Source: Pseudocercospora fijiensis CIRAD86 (lineage: Eukaryota > Ascomycota > Dothideomycetes > Mycosphaerellales > Mycosphaerellaceae). From it: a DNA stretch of 64,000 nucleotides. Where the stretch lies: NCBI RefSeq assembly GCF_000340215.1, contig NW_006921532.1, forward strand, positions 10,121,894 through 10,185,893, in the 5' to 3' direction. The notes beneath the pieces are model-generated. The model was given only the letters and a program-made list of their open reading frames with translations. It searched no databases and was not told the origin of the DNA. Both the position numbers and the translations under genes were made by a program. This document shows positions 45,153 to 56,396 of this stretch, piece after piece (the stretch's first letter is position 1; every line of letters starts with the position of its first letter).

Positions 45153-46619
45153 TCACTGGTTCATAAACATGTAATCGTTCAGCTGGCTTTCATTCAGCTG
45201 GAAAGGATGTTCCGCATCCTGGAATGGGTCTGGTTCCGTGGCACCACTTATGCCATGGTAGGAGTAGAAAGGCATCTTTGCAGGGCCATGGGGCGTCGGT
45301 GGTTGAGAAGGCGTAGTGGTACCACTTCGACAGTGCGGTATCGTGCAAGGCTGGATATTGCACGGTTGACGAGTGGTAGGATCGCAGTCCTCATCGTCGC
45401 ATGGATCACAGGGATCACATCCTGCGTCGTCGCACGGCTGGAAGGCGTCATGAGCAGGGAACAAATCGTTGCATAAGATATTGCACGGAAGGCATACAGG
45501 TATGTTGCAACCTTGCTTGCTGCACTCGATGGACGGTGGTCGAAGGAGCGACGCCGACGAGAAGGGCGTTGATGAGGATATGCTGAGACTCGAAGCGCGT
45601 GAGATGGGCGTGCTTGACACACTTCGGGAAGACGAGCGACGAGACTCGGCCTTTCTCGACGCTGACTTGAACTGCTGAAGCCACAAGTTCCACGCGTGTG
45701 GATCGGTGACGGTCTCCAGGCCGTGGCACTCGCGCTCACAGTGCTCCTTCATCTTGTCCTTGCGGCTGTCGACATATGTGCAGCCATGCGTCCTGCGCGC
45801 GGGGCACTTGATTCCCGTGTCCGGGTTGTGGACCTGCTTCTTGTGTTTCGACAAGTTCGACGAGTCGTCGAATGCCTGCGTGCAGTAGGGGCAGATGTGC
45901 TTCTTGGCCTTGAGATGCACGCTGTTCATGTGACCGTCCAGGGCGTGCTTGACGGCAAACGATCGGCCGCAGCCGGGCCAGTTGCACACGAAATCCTTGG
46001 CGCCGGTGTGGGTGGTGAGGTGTTTGTCGAGTTGGTCCTTGGTGACGAAGGCGTGCGTGCAGCTGGGGCAGGGGAAGGGCTTGTAGCCGGTGTGGCTGTG
46101 GACATGCCTCACGAGTTTGTTGGCGGTGGGAAAGCTGCCTTTGTCGCAGCCGCTCCATTGGCAGACGAAGGAGGCCGCGCCTCGAACGTGGTGAGAGCGA
46201 ATGTGGTCGTTCAGTGACTTGGCGTCGATGAACTTGTGGCGACAGGCAATGCCGTCGACCGACCAGTGGCACAGGTACTGCCCGTTCACGAGCGCCGGTG
46301 CTCCCGCAAGGCCGGGTCTCCGCATGCATCGCGCTCCCGTCGGTGTCTTGACGTGGTACCGAGGCGGCGGCGGCGGCGGCGGCGGAGGCGGCGGCGACAT
46401 TGCCATCGCGGAGCTGCAGAAGTCTGGCAACAACTCCGGGTGCAGGTCGTCGCTGCCCAGTGGAGCGAATGCCGCGTCGCTGCTTCCCGATGCGTGGAGG
46501 TCGCCATCGTCGTGCTGTGGATTGATCAGGCACGAGAAGTGGCTCCGTGGATGCCAGTAAGGCAGCGCCGATGGGTTGGTCGCGCTGTCTCGGAGCGCGC
46601 TCTCTTCAAAGCGGGTCAT
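45153..46619 (-). CDS. C2H2 zinc-finger protein with Cys-rich tail
   Basis: 488 aa in one exon. A run of 11 prolines (residues 76-86, GGC repeats at 46362-46394) precedes six C2H2 fingers between about 117 and 299. Fingers 1, 2 and 4 have the longer C-x4-8-C spacing with Trp (CHWSVDGIAC, CQWSGC, CNWPGC) and fingers 3 and 5 the standard C-x2-C (CPSC, CPYC), a GLI/ZIC-like mixture; finger 6 is irregular. The probable role is a DNA-binding transcription factor. After a Ser/Arg-rich linker comes a tail with 13 cysteines in 65 residues (366-430; CDDAGCDPCDPCDDEDC and CNIP/CNIQPC repeats), which is unusual. I could not assign a known orthologue. Confidence 0.85.
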   Translation of the reverse strand: MTRFEESALRDSATNPSALPYWHPRSHFSCLINPQHDDGDLHASGSSDAAFAPLGSDDLHPELLPDFCSSAMAMSPPPPPPPPPPPRYHVKTPTGARCMRRPGLAGAPALVNGQYLCHWSVDGIACRHKFIDAKSLNDHIRSHHVRGAASFVCQWSGCDKGSFPTANKLVRHVHSHTGYKPFPCPSCTHAFVTKDQLDKHLTTHTGAKDFVCNWPGCGRSFAVKHALDGHMNSVHLKAKKHICPYCTQAFDDSSNLSKHKKQVHNPDTGIKCPARRTHGCTYVDSRKDKMKEHCERECHGLETVTDPHAWNLWLQQFKSASRKAESRRSSSRSVSSTPISRASSLSISSSTPFSSASLLRPPSIECSKQGCNIPVCLPCNILCNDLFPAHDAFQPCDDAGCDPCDPCDDEDCDPTTRQPCNIQPCTIPHCRSGTTTPSQPPTPHGPAKMPFYSYHGISGATEPDPFQDAEHPFQLNESQLNDYMFMNQ

Positions 46620-47090
46620 CGTATTGATGCTTCTTCAAGCAATGCTCATGGCCTCGATGTCTGCGAGGAGTCTTCCAGTCGGTCTGACGTCGAAAAGCCC
46701 CTCCAGCTTCCAGTAAAGGTATTGTATTGTTGCACCTTGATGGCATGGTCATGGTCATGCTTGGAGGAGGCGAGGCGGCATCCCACGCAGAGCGCATCTG
46801 AAAACCACCTTGATGGTCGCCCTGCCGCATACAATGACAATCCTTGCGTGATAAGGTCCTGTGAGCCCGCGGTAGCTTCCGATGCACGTGTTCGCTCCCC
46901 GCCGCCGCCATGCACAGGGCAGGGCATTCACGTGTCTCAGAGACCAAGACGCGTGGCGTGGCATTGGCACTGGCTGGCATTGCATCGATGTTCCTACTGT
47001 ATCCTTCGTATCCCACCACACCCAGTGAGCTCAGAAGTCAATCTCGCGAACGTACCTCCATCCGCTCGTACCCTATCGACCTCTCCGAGC
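46620..47090. promoter_or_regulatory. Divergent promoter region, zinc-finger gene / 47091 gene
   Basis: 470 bp of normal composition between two divergent starts, with ATGGTCATGG repeats near 46745. No assigned motif. Confidence 0.4.
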
Positions 47091-47604
47091 ATGGGCAATT
47101 GCTTCGGCAAGGAAAGCTCAGATGCCAACTTCAGTGGCCAAGGACGCACGCTCGGTGCAACACCTGCAAACACCTCGACATCGGGAACCAAAGCGCGTAC
47201 GGCCGCGGCGCCAAAGATAAGCTCGCCAGAAGGAGGGCGGGTCTTAGGGAAGAATCCGCAAGCTCCCAATGAGTCGGACAGCCCTGGCGCAGCAGCAGCA
47301 AGAGCAGCAGAGGTGCGTTCAATACATTCTACAACCACTTCCACAAAGCCCACAACCAGCCCAGCTGGCAGTCGAATGGTCACCTGCATCTGCGTCAACA
47401 CGATCGCCTCAGCCAGAGCATGAGCTGACATATAACTGTGCGTTTCAGGAACGGCTCAAAGCTTCGCAAGGCAAGGGAAAGCTCGGCAAGCAGCTTGACG
47501 CTCAGAAAGCGCAAACACAAGCGAACACTCTGGCTCAGACGGCGCGAGACAATGTCGCAGCCAGGGATGCCGATGCCGCAACGCAGGCACGAAATTACAA
47601 TTGA
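47091..47604 (+). CDS. Small protein with N-myristoylation/palmitoylation-type N-terminus
   Basis: Exons 47091-47312 and 47449-47604; 136-bp intron (GTGCGT...CTGAC...TTTCAG); 125 aa. The N-terminus MGNCFGKESS fits an N-myristoylation signal (Gly2, Ser/Thr-region, Lys7) with Cys4 available for palmitoylation, so the protein is probably anchored to a membrane. The rest is disordered (SGQGRTLGATPANTS, GGRVLGKN), ending in an Ala/Gln-rich helix ERLKASQGKGKLGKQLDAQKAQTQ...DADAATQARNYN. The splice joins AAARAAE to ERLKASQGKGK without breaking the helix. I recall similar short proteins in other filamentous fungi, but no function. Confidence 0.8.
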
Positions 47605-47630
47605 CGAGAACAAGCGTTGACGACGGTACG

Positions 47631-47746
47631 AGGTGATGATGATGATGACAATGATGGTGATGGCGATGACAATGATGGTGATGGTGGTGATGATGATGAC
47701 AATGATGGTGATGGTGATGACAATGATGGTGATGGTGATGATGAAA
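47631..47746. repeat. GAT-rich minisatellite
   Basis: Tandem units of the type GATGACAATGATGGTGATGGT, about 115 bp, just after the stop codon of the 47091 gene (probably in its 3' UTR). The complementary strand is a His-coding CAT/CAC run that is not a gene. Confidence 0.85.
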
Positions 47747-47749
47747 AGC

Positions 47750-48320
47750 GGACTTGAAAATGCTCTTGGTCTTGTCCAGCATTTGAGCGACTCTCTATGC
47801 ATATCGACGCGTTGCGTTTTAGACCTTAGATGACGGCCTCAACGCCCAAGCTGAGCACTGCCTAGCGATATTGAGAGGGCAAGCGAAGGCGTATCTCGTC
47901 GTTGCCAAGGCTTCAAGGTTGGGCTTGTCCAGATGATGGAGTGAATAATGGAAGGGAAAGGGAGGGAGGTGTTTGAACGGAGCTTCTGGAACTCGCAACA
48001 GCTCAAAGCCACAAAGCGGCTCGTTCCTGCCACACTACGTCACGATTGCATATCGCTACGCGCGCCTTGCCTTCTCCTGCGAGATGGCACAAGAATATGT
48101 GCCGCTTTGTGTTTGTGCCTTGGTTGGTGGCTCGTCGTGCAGTTGCACCAAGCCAAGCCCAGCCATGATTGCCTGTCCATATGACATGTGCACACGAGTT
48201 TCCTCTTCCTCGTCCCTATGTCCTTCTCTTCCCTTGACTTGACGCCAATACAACACCTCCTGGGCACCTGCGCGGGCATAAGGACACTGGAGCGCATCGC
48301 AGTCGCGACTGAGCGAGAAC
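47750..48320. other. Intergenic, upstream of tricalbin gene
   Basis: Normal-composition sequence including a CAGCAA-preceding TC-rich stretch near 48210-48240. No gene seen. Confidence 0.45.
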
Positions 48321-48333
48321 ATGGCGGATCCTG

Positions 48334-48367
<34 letters not shown>

Positions 48368-51300
48368 CGTTGCTCCCGGCGGCGTGTACTCTGGCAAGAA
48401 TAAGATTCCAACAGTCGGACAATTCATTGAGCGTCTGGACAAAGACAAGAAGGACCGAGATCGACAGATTGATGAGCAGAAACAGGGCACAGTCGGCTCA
48501 GATGTGCAGCCTCATCGGAACGAGAAGAAATCAACCAAAGGCAAGACAGTTACAGATCCGACAACCGGGAAACAGGTCGTCATCGAGGATGTAAACGATG
48601 CCTTTATTGAGCGAGCCAAGAATCCCTCACTTTCTGTGCCCAATGCGAACCTGGGCAGAGACACAACAGTGCAAACTGATCCCTCGCAAAAGAACCCAGA
48701 ATACAAAGAGAAGCAGGACATCACAGCCCCTCCAGACCCCATCGCTGAGGGCTCCACCAGCGATGTTCCCATTCATGGCGAGAAGACGAACATCCTCTTT
48801 CACCCGACACCAAGCGTTAGCTACGAGCCGACATTTGCGAGACTGGAAGAGCGAGGCTTATGGCTCGTGGTCGGCGTCTTCTTCGCTATCGTCATCCTGG
48901 GCCGCACATTCGGCGGCCGCTACATTGGCATGATCCCTCTGGCCGGATGCATAGCTAGTGGCATCTGGCTCTGGATCAGAGAGCTCGTTCGGTCCGGTCG
49001 AGAGGTTGAATGGGAATCCGAGAAGGAGCGTGGCAAGACTGCCACCGCTAATTTGCTGCCCGAGAGCGTCGAATGGATGAACACACTGCTCGGGATCGTG
49101 TGGGGTCTAGTCAACCCTGACATGTTCACAGCTGTCGCCGATACTCTGGAGGACGTGATGCAAGCTTCAGTGCCTGGTATCATCGAAAACGTTCGCGTCG
49201 CCGAGATCAACCAGGGCAGCAACCCAATTCGAATCCTCAGCTTGAGGGCGCTTCCTGACGACCATATGAAGGATGTCAAGCAAGCTATTCATGAGGAAAA
49301 CAAGAAGAGCAAGGACCCACAAGAAGCTGCTGCTGATGAGGAAGGCGGCGACTACTACAATCTCGAAATCAGCTTCGCATACCACGCAGAACCTAGTGGC
49401 AAGCGTGCGAGCGACAAGGCCAGGAACATGCACATGCAGCTTGTTTTCTATCTTGGTATCAAAGGTCTCTTCGGCGTACCGCTCCCGATCTTCGTAGAGC
49501 TTCAAAGCTTGGTCGGCACAGTGCGCCTACGAATGGCCATGACACCAGAGCCGCCTTTCTTGAAGACGCTCACTTTCACCCTGATGGGCGTACCGCACGT
49601 TGCAGCTGGATGTATACCAATGGTCGAGAAGGGTGTTAATCTCCTCAACTTGCCCTTGATTTCTCAGTTCGTTAACTATGCCATCGGCGCGGCAGCGAGC
49701 ATGTACGTTGCACCCAAGTCCATGTCCATCGACATGCGAGCCATGCTGCAAGGGGATGATATTACCAAGGATGTACAGGCACTAGGGGTTCTCTGGATTC
49801 GCATCCATAAAGCCATCGGCCTCAGCAAGCAAGACAAGCGTGGCTCCAAATGGGGCGGATCCGATCCATATATCACCCTTACCTTCAGCAAGTACGGCAA
49901 GCCAATGTATTGCACACGTGTAATCACAGACGACCTCAATCCAATCTGGGAAGAGACTACAGCACTTCTGGTGACGCCTGAGCTGATCAAGGCCGACGAG
50001 AACTTGAGCGTAGAGCTTTGGGACAGTGATCGCCACTCCGCAGACGACATCGTCGGAAAAGTCGAATTGAGCATGCAAAAGATGATTCAGCATCCAGGCA
50101 AGATGTACCCACAAGTTTCCAAGTTAGCTGGCATGGATGAAGGTTCAGAAATGCCTGGCGAGCTTCACTGGGAAGTTGGCTTCTTCGGCAAGCCTCAATT
50201 TCGCCCAGCTCTGCGGACTGATGGCAAAAACAAGGCATTGCCTGACAACCTCAAGGACCACCCGGAGCTTCAAGATGAGAAGGGTGTGCAAAACACTGCT
50301 ACCGACGATGCTGTGCAGCACACCCCACCAGATCCCCTTTGGCCGAGTGGTGTCTGCTCGATCATCATTCACCAGATTGTCAACTTGGAGCTGGAGAACG
50401 TGAAAGGTACCACAGGCACTCGTAACGGTCGTGAGTATGAGCCCGCAAAGCCCTACGGCGAGGCCACTGAAGAAGAGGGTGGCGACCTTCCAACCTCATA
50501 TTGCACCATTCTGTACAACGATGAACTTGTCTACCGCACCAGAGCCAAGGCTGTGAGCAGCAAGCCCATCTTCAACGCTGGAACCGAGCGCTTTGTGCGC
50601 GACTGGCGCAGTGCTATCATCACTGTGACTGTTCGCGATAGCCGCAATCGTCAGCACGATCCGATACTGGGTGTGGTCCCTCTAAAGCTGTCGGACATCC
50701 TCGAGACCAGTAGCCAAGTCACAAGATGGTACCCGCTCGATGGCGGTATCGGATTTGGTCGCATTCGCATCTCTCTCCTCTTCCGCTCCGTCGAGACTCG
50801 TCTGCCACCGCGACAACTCGGCTGGGATGTCGGTACATTCATGTTCACGTCCCAAAACATTAAGGCGCCTGGCTACACGCATCATGCTAGAATCAAGATG
50901 CGAACAGGTGGCTCTTCTGGGAAAATCAGCCGCAGTGTCTGCCACCAGCTCGAAGAAGGACAAACCGGTTACTACTGGGATCTCACAAAAGCTGACCCAG
51001 AAGGCAAACCGATCAGACTTCCTGTCAAGTACCGTTACCGCTCTCCTGTTGTGTTCGAAATGCACATCGCGAACAAGCGGAAGGCCGATGGCTATGCTGT
51101 TCTCTGGTTGCATGAGCTGGTCGACAACGAGGATCAAGAGGTTGATATCCCGATCTATCAGACTGCGGCACCAGCACGCCTCACTCAGAACTACATCACA
51201 CCCGAAATCATTGCACAGGACAAGCTGCCGGGCCTTGATGATTTGAAGGAGATTGGAAGACTCCAATTCACTGGTCGATTCAAGGCAGGCATGGACGAGT

Positions 51301-52044
51301 CTCACGAGGCTTTCGTTGCAGATAACAACTCGCGAGAGACATTCGAGACTTGGGAGGCATGTCTGGCCGAAGGTGTGCGGACAAGGCTTGTCGAGAAGGA
51401 GCTTCCTGAACGTGTTCAAACACTTCACGATGAGTCCCTGACGGAAGGCCGCGATGTTCTGAAGGAGGCGCCAGAAGAGGAAAAGAAGAAGTGGCTAGCC
51501 AAAACCGGCACTGACTGGTCTGGTGCTTTCGGTGATGATCCGGCCAAGTACATGGACCAAGACGGCAAGAAGCGCCGCGAGCTTGGTCGTGACCTGCCTC
51601 TCCAGCCTGACGAGGATACGGATAATGATGGCTTCACTGCCGAAGAGGATGAGGACGACAATGATGACTCTGATCTGGGCATTGTCGATGCCACCAACAC
51701 CGGTCGTGGCTCAGTCGACGGACGTCAATCGATTGGTACTATGGAATCCGGCTGGACTGCAGGCACCACCGGCACCTCTGATACCGCCATGTCACAGAAA
51801 GATGTCAACAGACAAAACAAGAAGACCGAGAAGCGCAAGCAACGTGGTCTCATGCAATGGAAACCTGCTCGCAACTTCAAGTTCGCAAAGGATGAGGCCA
51901 TAATTGGCGCTAGGAAGCTCAAGGGCAAGATCACTGGTGGTCTTGACGGAAGACAGCCTGGAGTGGTGAGTCAATGTCCCAATCACGACATTGTCGTTCA
52001 TTCGTTGCTAATGACGCTTGCAGGAAACCGAGACTGGCACTTAA
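48321..52044 (+). CDS. Tricalbin-like SMP/C2-domain membrane contact-site protein
   Basis: Fungal tricalbins tether the cortical ER to the plasma membrane and move lipids through their SMP domain. Exons 48321-51965 and 52024-52044; the 58-bp intron (GTGAGT...GCTAATGAC...TTGCAG) gives 1221 aa, ending QPGV|ETETGT. Reading through the intron would keep the frame open to 52271, but the splice signals are good. Order: poly-Gln (residues 6-15, CAA/CAG repeats); charged region; hydrophobic hairpin (about 180-219); SMP domain (about 245-465, SVEWMNTLLGIVW to NLPLISQFVNYAIG); C2 domain (about 495-610) with Ca-site-like Asp residues (GGSDPYITL, WDSDRHSADD); a second C2-like domain (about 670-800); beta-rich region; acidic C-terminus (about 1105-1125). 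Confidence 0.9.
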
Positions 52045-52566
52045 TGACCTCAATTGCGACTGTTGGTGGCATTTATGGAGAACAGGCCAAAAGCACGAAT
52101 TATGACAACCATATTCTAGGGACACTGGTAATCTTCACGAAGTTCTTGGTCACAAATGGTGCTATTAGACACGACGGCACAATCAGATATCCTGTATTGA
52201 AGCCACAAGTTGATACCCTGCATCATACATGTCGAAAGTCCATCTCCGTTCTCGTCGTCGAACCTATGTAATTACCCATGCATTCTGGAGAAATTGGTTG
52301 GCAGCTCAGATCGCGTCACATCTCAATGAAGTGCTCAACAGACTCGACAGAAACTCATTTCATTATGAGGCACCGTATGCCACCATGACGCTATACTCCG
52401 CCATGACTTCAAGTTCTTGGACCTGCATAACCTCCAAAGCACTTTTATGACATCCAGAGCTGCTCACATTCAAAATTCAAAATTCAAACACATCAACAGC
52501 TGCCGCTTGTCGATCGAGCAGAAATCCGTTCCCAACAACACACGATAATTCGAAAGATTCACAAAC
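52045..52566. other. Tricalbin 3' flank
   Basis: Normal composition, no gene recognised. Contains AATTCAAAATTCAAAATTCAAAC-like short repeats near 52470. Confidence 0.4.
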
Positions 52567-53120
52567 ATGCCACGTCAAGTAGCTCCACCACCATCAGGCG
52601 AATTCAGAAGCCATTCAGTGGTAGGAATATAGAACACCTTACCCGCGATATCGATACAAAGAGTCCGAGGAACTGATCGAAATAATCTAAGGCGCACCAA
52701 CTCACTCAGCTCACTCAGTCGAAGTTCTCGGCGAGCCAAACAGGCCAGCATCAATCCGCATGATTCAATAAAATGGCAACAACAAGTCTTCAGAGAAGTC
52801 TGGCGATGTTCCAAAGTCAGTATTGATGATCCCACCTCTATTACTCAATAGATGCTGACTCTGGTCACCAGGGACGATGTCAACGAACTCATGAGCCTCG
52901 TCTCCGCGCTTCGCGGCTTTCCATCTCATCCGAGCAAAGACGTATACGGCTTAGACGCCACACTCGACCTCACGACTTTCGATATTCAGTGGGGAAACCG
53001 CAGATGAGGACCCCGCTGCGAAGAGGATCAATGAGTTGGCTGCTGAGCAGAGGGATGAGTTCAAGAGGATTGTGGATTCCATTGAGGCTTTGGGCAGGAC
53101 GTTTGCTAGGTAGGGTAGTG
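52567..53120 (+). pseudogene. Possible small gene with disrupted frame
   Basis: Protein-like fragments occur in order: MPRQVAPPPSGEFRSHSV at 52567-52620 followed by a donor (GTAGGA); NNKSSEKSGDVPK|DDVNELMSLVSALRG across a good 56-bp intron (52816-52871, CTGAC branch, CACCAG); GLDATLDLTTFDIQW at about 52951-52995; and ETADEDPAAKRINELAAEQRDEFKRIVDSIEALGRTFAR (stop 53112-53114) in a different frame. No intron that I tried joins the last two, and the second fragment has a stop just upstream. Either a frameshifted pseudogene or sequence indels (the GGGG at 52991-52994). No family recognised. Confidence 0.35.
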
Positions 53121-53268
53121 CTGTGTAAGCGTGGATCGGTATTGAAGGGAGCTCGCTCTTCGAAAACATCCTAAGGTAAGCGTGGTTTGGTCCAGTCGTA
53201 TTTTCTCCTGCTTCAATCTGTTTTCGATTCTATGTAGTCCGAGATTTGATCGGCTTTGCATTCGTCTC

Positions 53269-55188
53269 TCAAAGTTTTTTACCATTTGCCTTGCGTCGAC
53301 GATGAATGGCAATGACGCCCGTCCAAGTCGATGCAACGCTCTTCCATATGCCTTCGATTACGTTCATCGTTTGCAGACTTCCATTCATAGCGCCGAAAAG
53401 GAACAATGCCAGATACGACAGGAAGAACTGTTTGTCCCATGCGTCAGTAAAGCGCAAGTCTAATTCGAGTAGCACAACGGACTTACAATCACAGTAAACG
53501 CAATCCAAAACGTCCTCGCAGAGTACTTGATATCATCCAACGGCACAGAAAAGTATCCGGTCATGAAGCTGACCGGCAGGAAAAGAATGGTAGCTTTCGT
53601 CAAAAGCAAAGTGATGCGCGTCAAACGGTCGACATCCAGAGATTGTTTGATAGCAATGAGGCTAAAGTTCTAATCTGAACATCAGCTCCGGACTGCTGCG
53701 AGCATTGAGCAGGAAGGTAGGAGATGAACTTGCCATCGAAACCAAAGAATCCTTCTGCTTCAAGTATTCCTCGACTTCAGAAAGTGCGTACAGATCGATC
53801 AGGTCTCGTAGACGTTTGAACCGAACTCTTGCAGCCGACGAAAGGCTCACGCCCAACAAGCTGTCCTTCTCGCGAATAATGATGCCCCCAGGGCCTGCGC
53901 GTATTGTGTTTAGGGACGCAGAGTCCTCGCTACCGACCACCTGGCTGTTTTGTAGAGAGGCCAGAGTCGCGGGTTGAGGCTCAATCAGACGATCTATGAT
54001 CCTGTTGTAACTCTCGTAATGTCTGCGAAGAACACCTAATTCCTTTCCGATGCTGTCAAGGCGGTCGATGTGTTCGAGTGTAGGTTGCTGGAACATTGAT
54101 TCTCGCAGTGAGGAGAGTTCGACGCCATAGCGGGACTCCTTGCGGGCGATGAGGGTATAGGAGTTGTGCCAGTTTTCGAACAGGTAGTAGAAGAGCAGCC
54201 CCGGGGCGTCAGATTCGCGATGGGCGGTTTCTTCGGGCGTGCTGCCTATGCGTGTGCGGATCGGGAGCAGGGTAAGAGGGTTGTGTGCAAGAAGAGGCGC
54301 GGATGTCACTGTGGATAAAGATCGAAAGACGTTGACTAGATTCCTTCTTGTCTCTGTGAGGATCCGGCGTTGGAGGGAGGTAAAGTGCCCGTTTGCGTAT
54401 GGGAAAGGGTCTTCGTGGATGGAGATCACCGTGTTATCTTCACACAGCAAAAGCCAGGTCCACACACGTGTGCATTGGGGAAGCAATGGGTGATCACTAA
54501 TCGAGCTTCCAGCATCGGAGTGACTCGAGTTCGCCGTCTTGTTGCCGTAGAGTGAGTTGAACCCTAAGCACACATAGTTTCGTCCAAAGTCCACCGAAGA
54601 GTAATGCCAAATGTCTGATGCGATCTTGTACAGGTTACCGCGAACACTGGAGGCCTTGCTCGTGATGGAAGAATGCTCAGAAAGCTCGTCATTGGCAAGC
54701 TTTTCCACCTCCGGATCTTTAATTTCGAAGGTGACGAGCTTTCGACCCCATAATGATCTCTTTCTCACCTGCTTGGAGAGTATCGTCCTTGATTGCGAGT
54801 ATGCTGGCTGCTTTGGATCGGAGCAGATCAGAGCTAAGAGCCGTGGCGAGAAGTCGTATCGCTTGCCCAGTTCTTCAAGCACCGGCACATGCGCGAATGG
54901 ATACCAGAGATTTATCCAGCGGCTGCTAATACTTGAAGGTCGAGGGGCTTCGAGCAATCTCGCAATGCTCTGGACGGATAGATCGAAAGCTGCCCAAGCG
55001 GTATCGTCAGAGAAGTCGACGATGAAGCTTCTTGCGGTGTGCGTCTGCACCGCTTGCATCAGGCCGTCCAAATTCGATGGATTGTCCATGCAACGGAAAG
55101 AGCGCTGCACATCGACATCTCCCACAGACAAGTAGTATGTCTGTGCATCTGCAATATCTCCCGATCCTGTGCCGTCCGGGTGCTCCAT
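53269..55188 (-). CDS. CorA-like magnesium transporter family protein
   Basis: Three exons on the minus strand: 55188-53743, 53669-53487, 53427-53269; introns 73 and 59 bp; 595 aa. The first splice (GTTTCG...GATTAG) joins EEYLKQKDSL to NFSLIAIKQSLDVDRLTRITLLLTK, and the second (GTAAGT...CTGAC...AAACAG) joins TFWIAFTVI to FFLSYLALFLFG, giving the two C-terminal membrane helices typical of CorA: KATILFLPVSFMTGYFSVPL and FFLSYLALFLFGAMNG. The long N-terminal cytosolic part is mixed alpha/beta with no other domain recognised. The GMN signature expected after the first helix of true CorA channels is not seen (MTGYFS stands there), as in many fungal relatives, so transport of Mg is not assured. Confidence 0.8.
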
Positions 55189-55686
55189 CTCCGAAGAAAT
55201 TCATGGAGGAGTGACGGGATGCATGGACGGACGGGATTGCCGAGCATACTTCTATGCCCGGCAAGCAGTGCCAATGACCATGCCTCTGTCATGCTGTCGG
55301 GCAGCTGTGACACAGTGTACTGCTACCGACAAAGGCGTGGAGGTATCATGCAGCATATGGTGCGCGGCGTATGGGGCAACGCTGAGACAGATATCATGTG
55401 CTGGAGGCCAAGCTGAGACGGGTGAGCAGCTGCAGGTCCAGTCACGGCCAGCAATATGCTGCGGAAGTGGTCATCGATCTTGCTGAGTCATGCCGAGATG
55501 CAAGCGCCAAGACCCCACGACACTTTAGTCAGCGGCACTCAAAATACCGTCCGCCACTTCGCACCCGCCATCCTTCTTGCATCCAATCCAAACCACCACC
55601 ACCGTCACATCGGACGATCGCAACTACGGACCTACGCAAAGCCACACCAATTGCCACTGTCAGCGAGTAATTGGAAGACCGCAAGC
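55189..55686. promoter_or_regulatory. Divergent promoter region, CorA-like / RPL1
   Basis: About 500 bp between divergent starts. The 150 bp before the ribosomal-protein start are C/A-rich (CCACCACCACCGTCACATCGG), typical of highly expressed fungal genes. No site named. Confidence 0.45.
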
Positions 55687-56396
55687 ATGTCGAAGATCAC
55701 GGTCGCCGGTGTGCGTACGAACGTACAAGAACTGCTCAAGTACTCCAACGAGGAGAAGAAGCGCAACTTCCTCGAGACCGTCGAGCTCCAGATCGGCCTC
55801 AAGAACTATGACCCACAGCGTGACAAGCGTTTCTCTGGAACTGTCAAGCTCCCAAAGGTCCCGCGCCCAAACATGAGCATCTGCATTCTCGGTGACCAGC
55901 ACGATATCGATCGTGCTAAGCACGGTGGTGTCGACGCCATGTCCTCGGACGATCTGAAGAAGCTCAACAAGAACAAGAAGCTCATCAAGAAGCTCGCACG
56001 CAAATACGATGCTTTCATCGCTTCCGACTCCCTCATCAAGCAGATCCCGCGTCTCTTGGGTCCAGGTCTATCCAAGGGTAAGCGCAAATCTACTTCGGTC
56101 GTGCCTCGATCGCAATAGCTAACAACCACGTAGCCGGCAAGTTCCCAACTCCAGTTTCCCACGCCGACGACCTCTCCGGCAAGATCACCGAAGTCAAGTC
56201 GACCATCAAGTTCCAGCTGAAGAAGGTGCTGTGCATGGGCGTCGCCGTGGGAAATGTGGACATGACCGAGGATGAGCTGATCGGCAACATCATGTTGGCT
56301 ATCAACTACCTCGTCTCCCTGCTGAAGAAGGGCTGGCAGAACGTGGGCAGCTTGACCATCAAGGCCAGCATGTCCCCGCCGAAGCGTCTCTACTAG
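55687..56396 (+). CDS. RPL1: 60S ribosomal protein L10a (uL1 family)
   Basis: Component of the L1 stalk, which handles the deacylated tRNA leaving the ribosome. Exons 55687-56077 and 56134-56396; 56-bp intron (GTAAGC...GCTAAC...CACGTAG) splits the conserved [16 protein letters not shown] motif. 217 aa, the usual length. Diagnostic: [26 protein letters not shown] at the N-terminus, [21 protein letters not shown], and C-terminal SMSPPKRLY. Codon use is strongly biased to C-ending codons, as expected for a highly expressed gene. Confidence 0.97.

Noticed and set aside
46236..47423. Long plus-strand frame of 395 codons with an Arg-rich run
   Set aside because: It is antisense to the zinc-finger gene; the Arg run is the complement of its poly-Pro codons. 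Only its 3' part overlaps the real 47091 gene, in the same frame as exon 1.
51966..52271. Extension of the tricalbin frame to 52271
   Set aside because: A standard 58-bp intron (GTGAGT, GCTAATGAC, TTGCAG) interrupts it; the spliced end is short and clean, and the extension has no domain.
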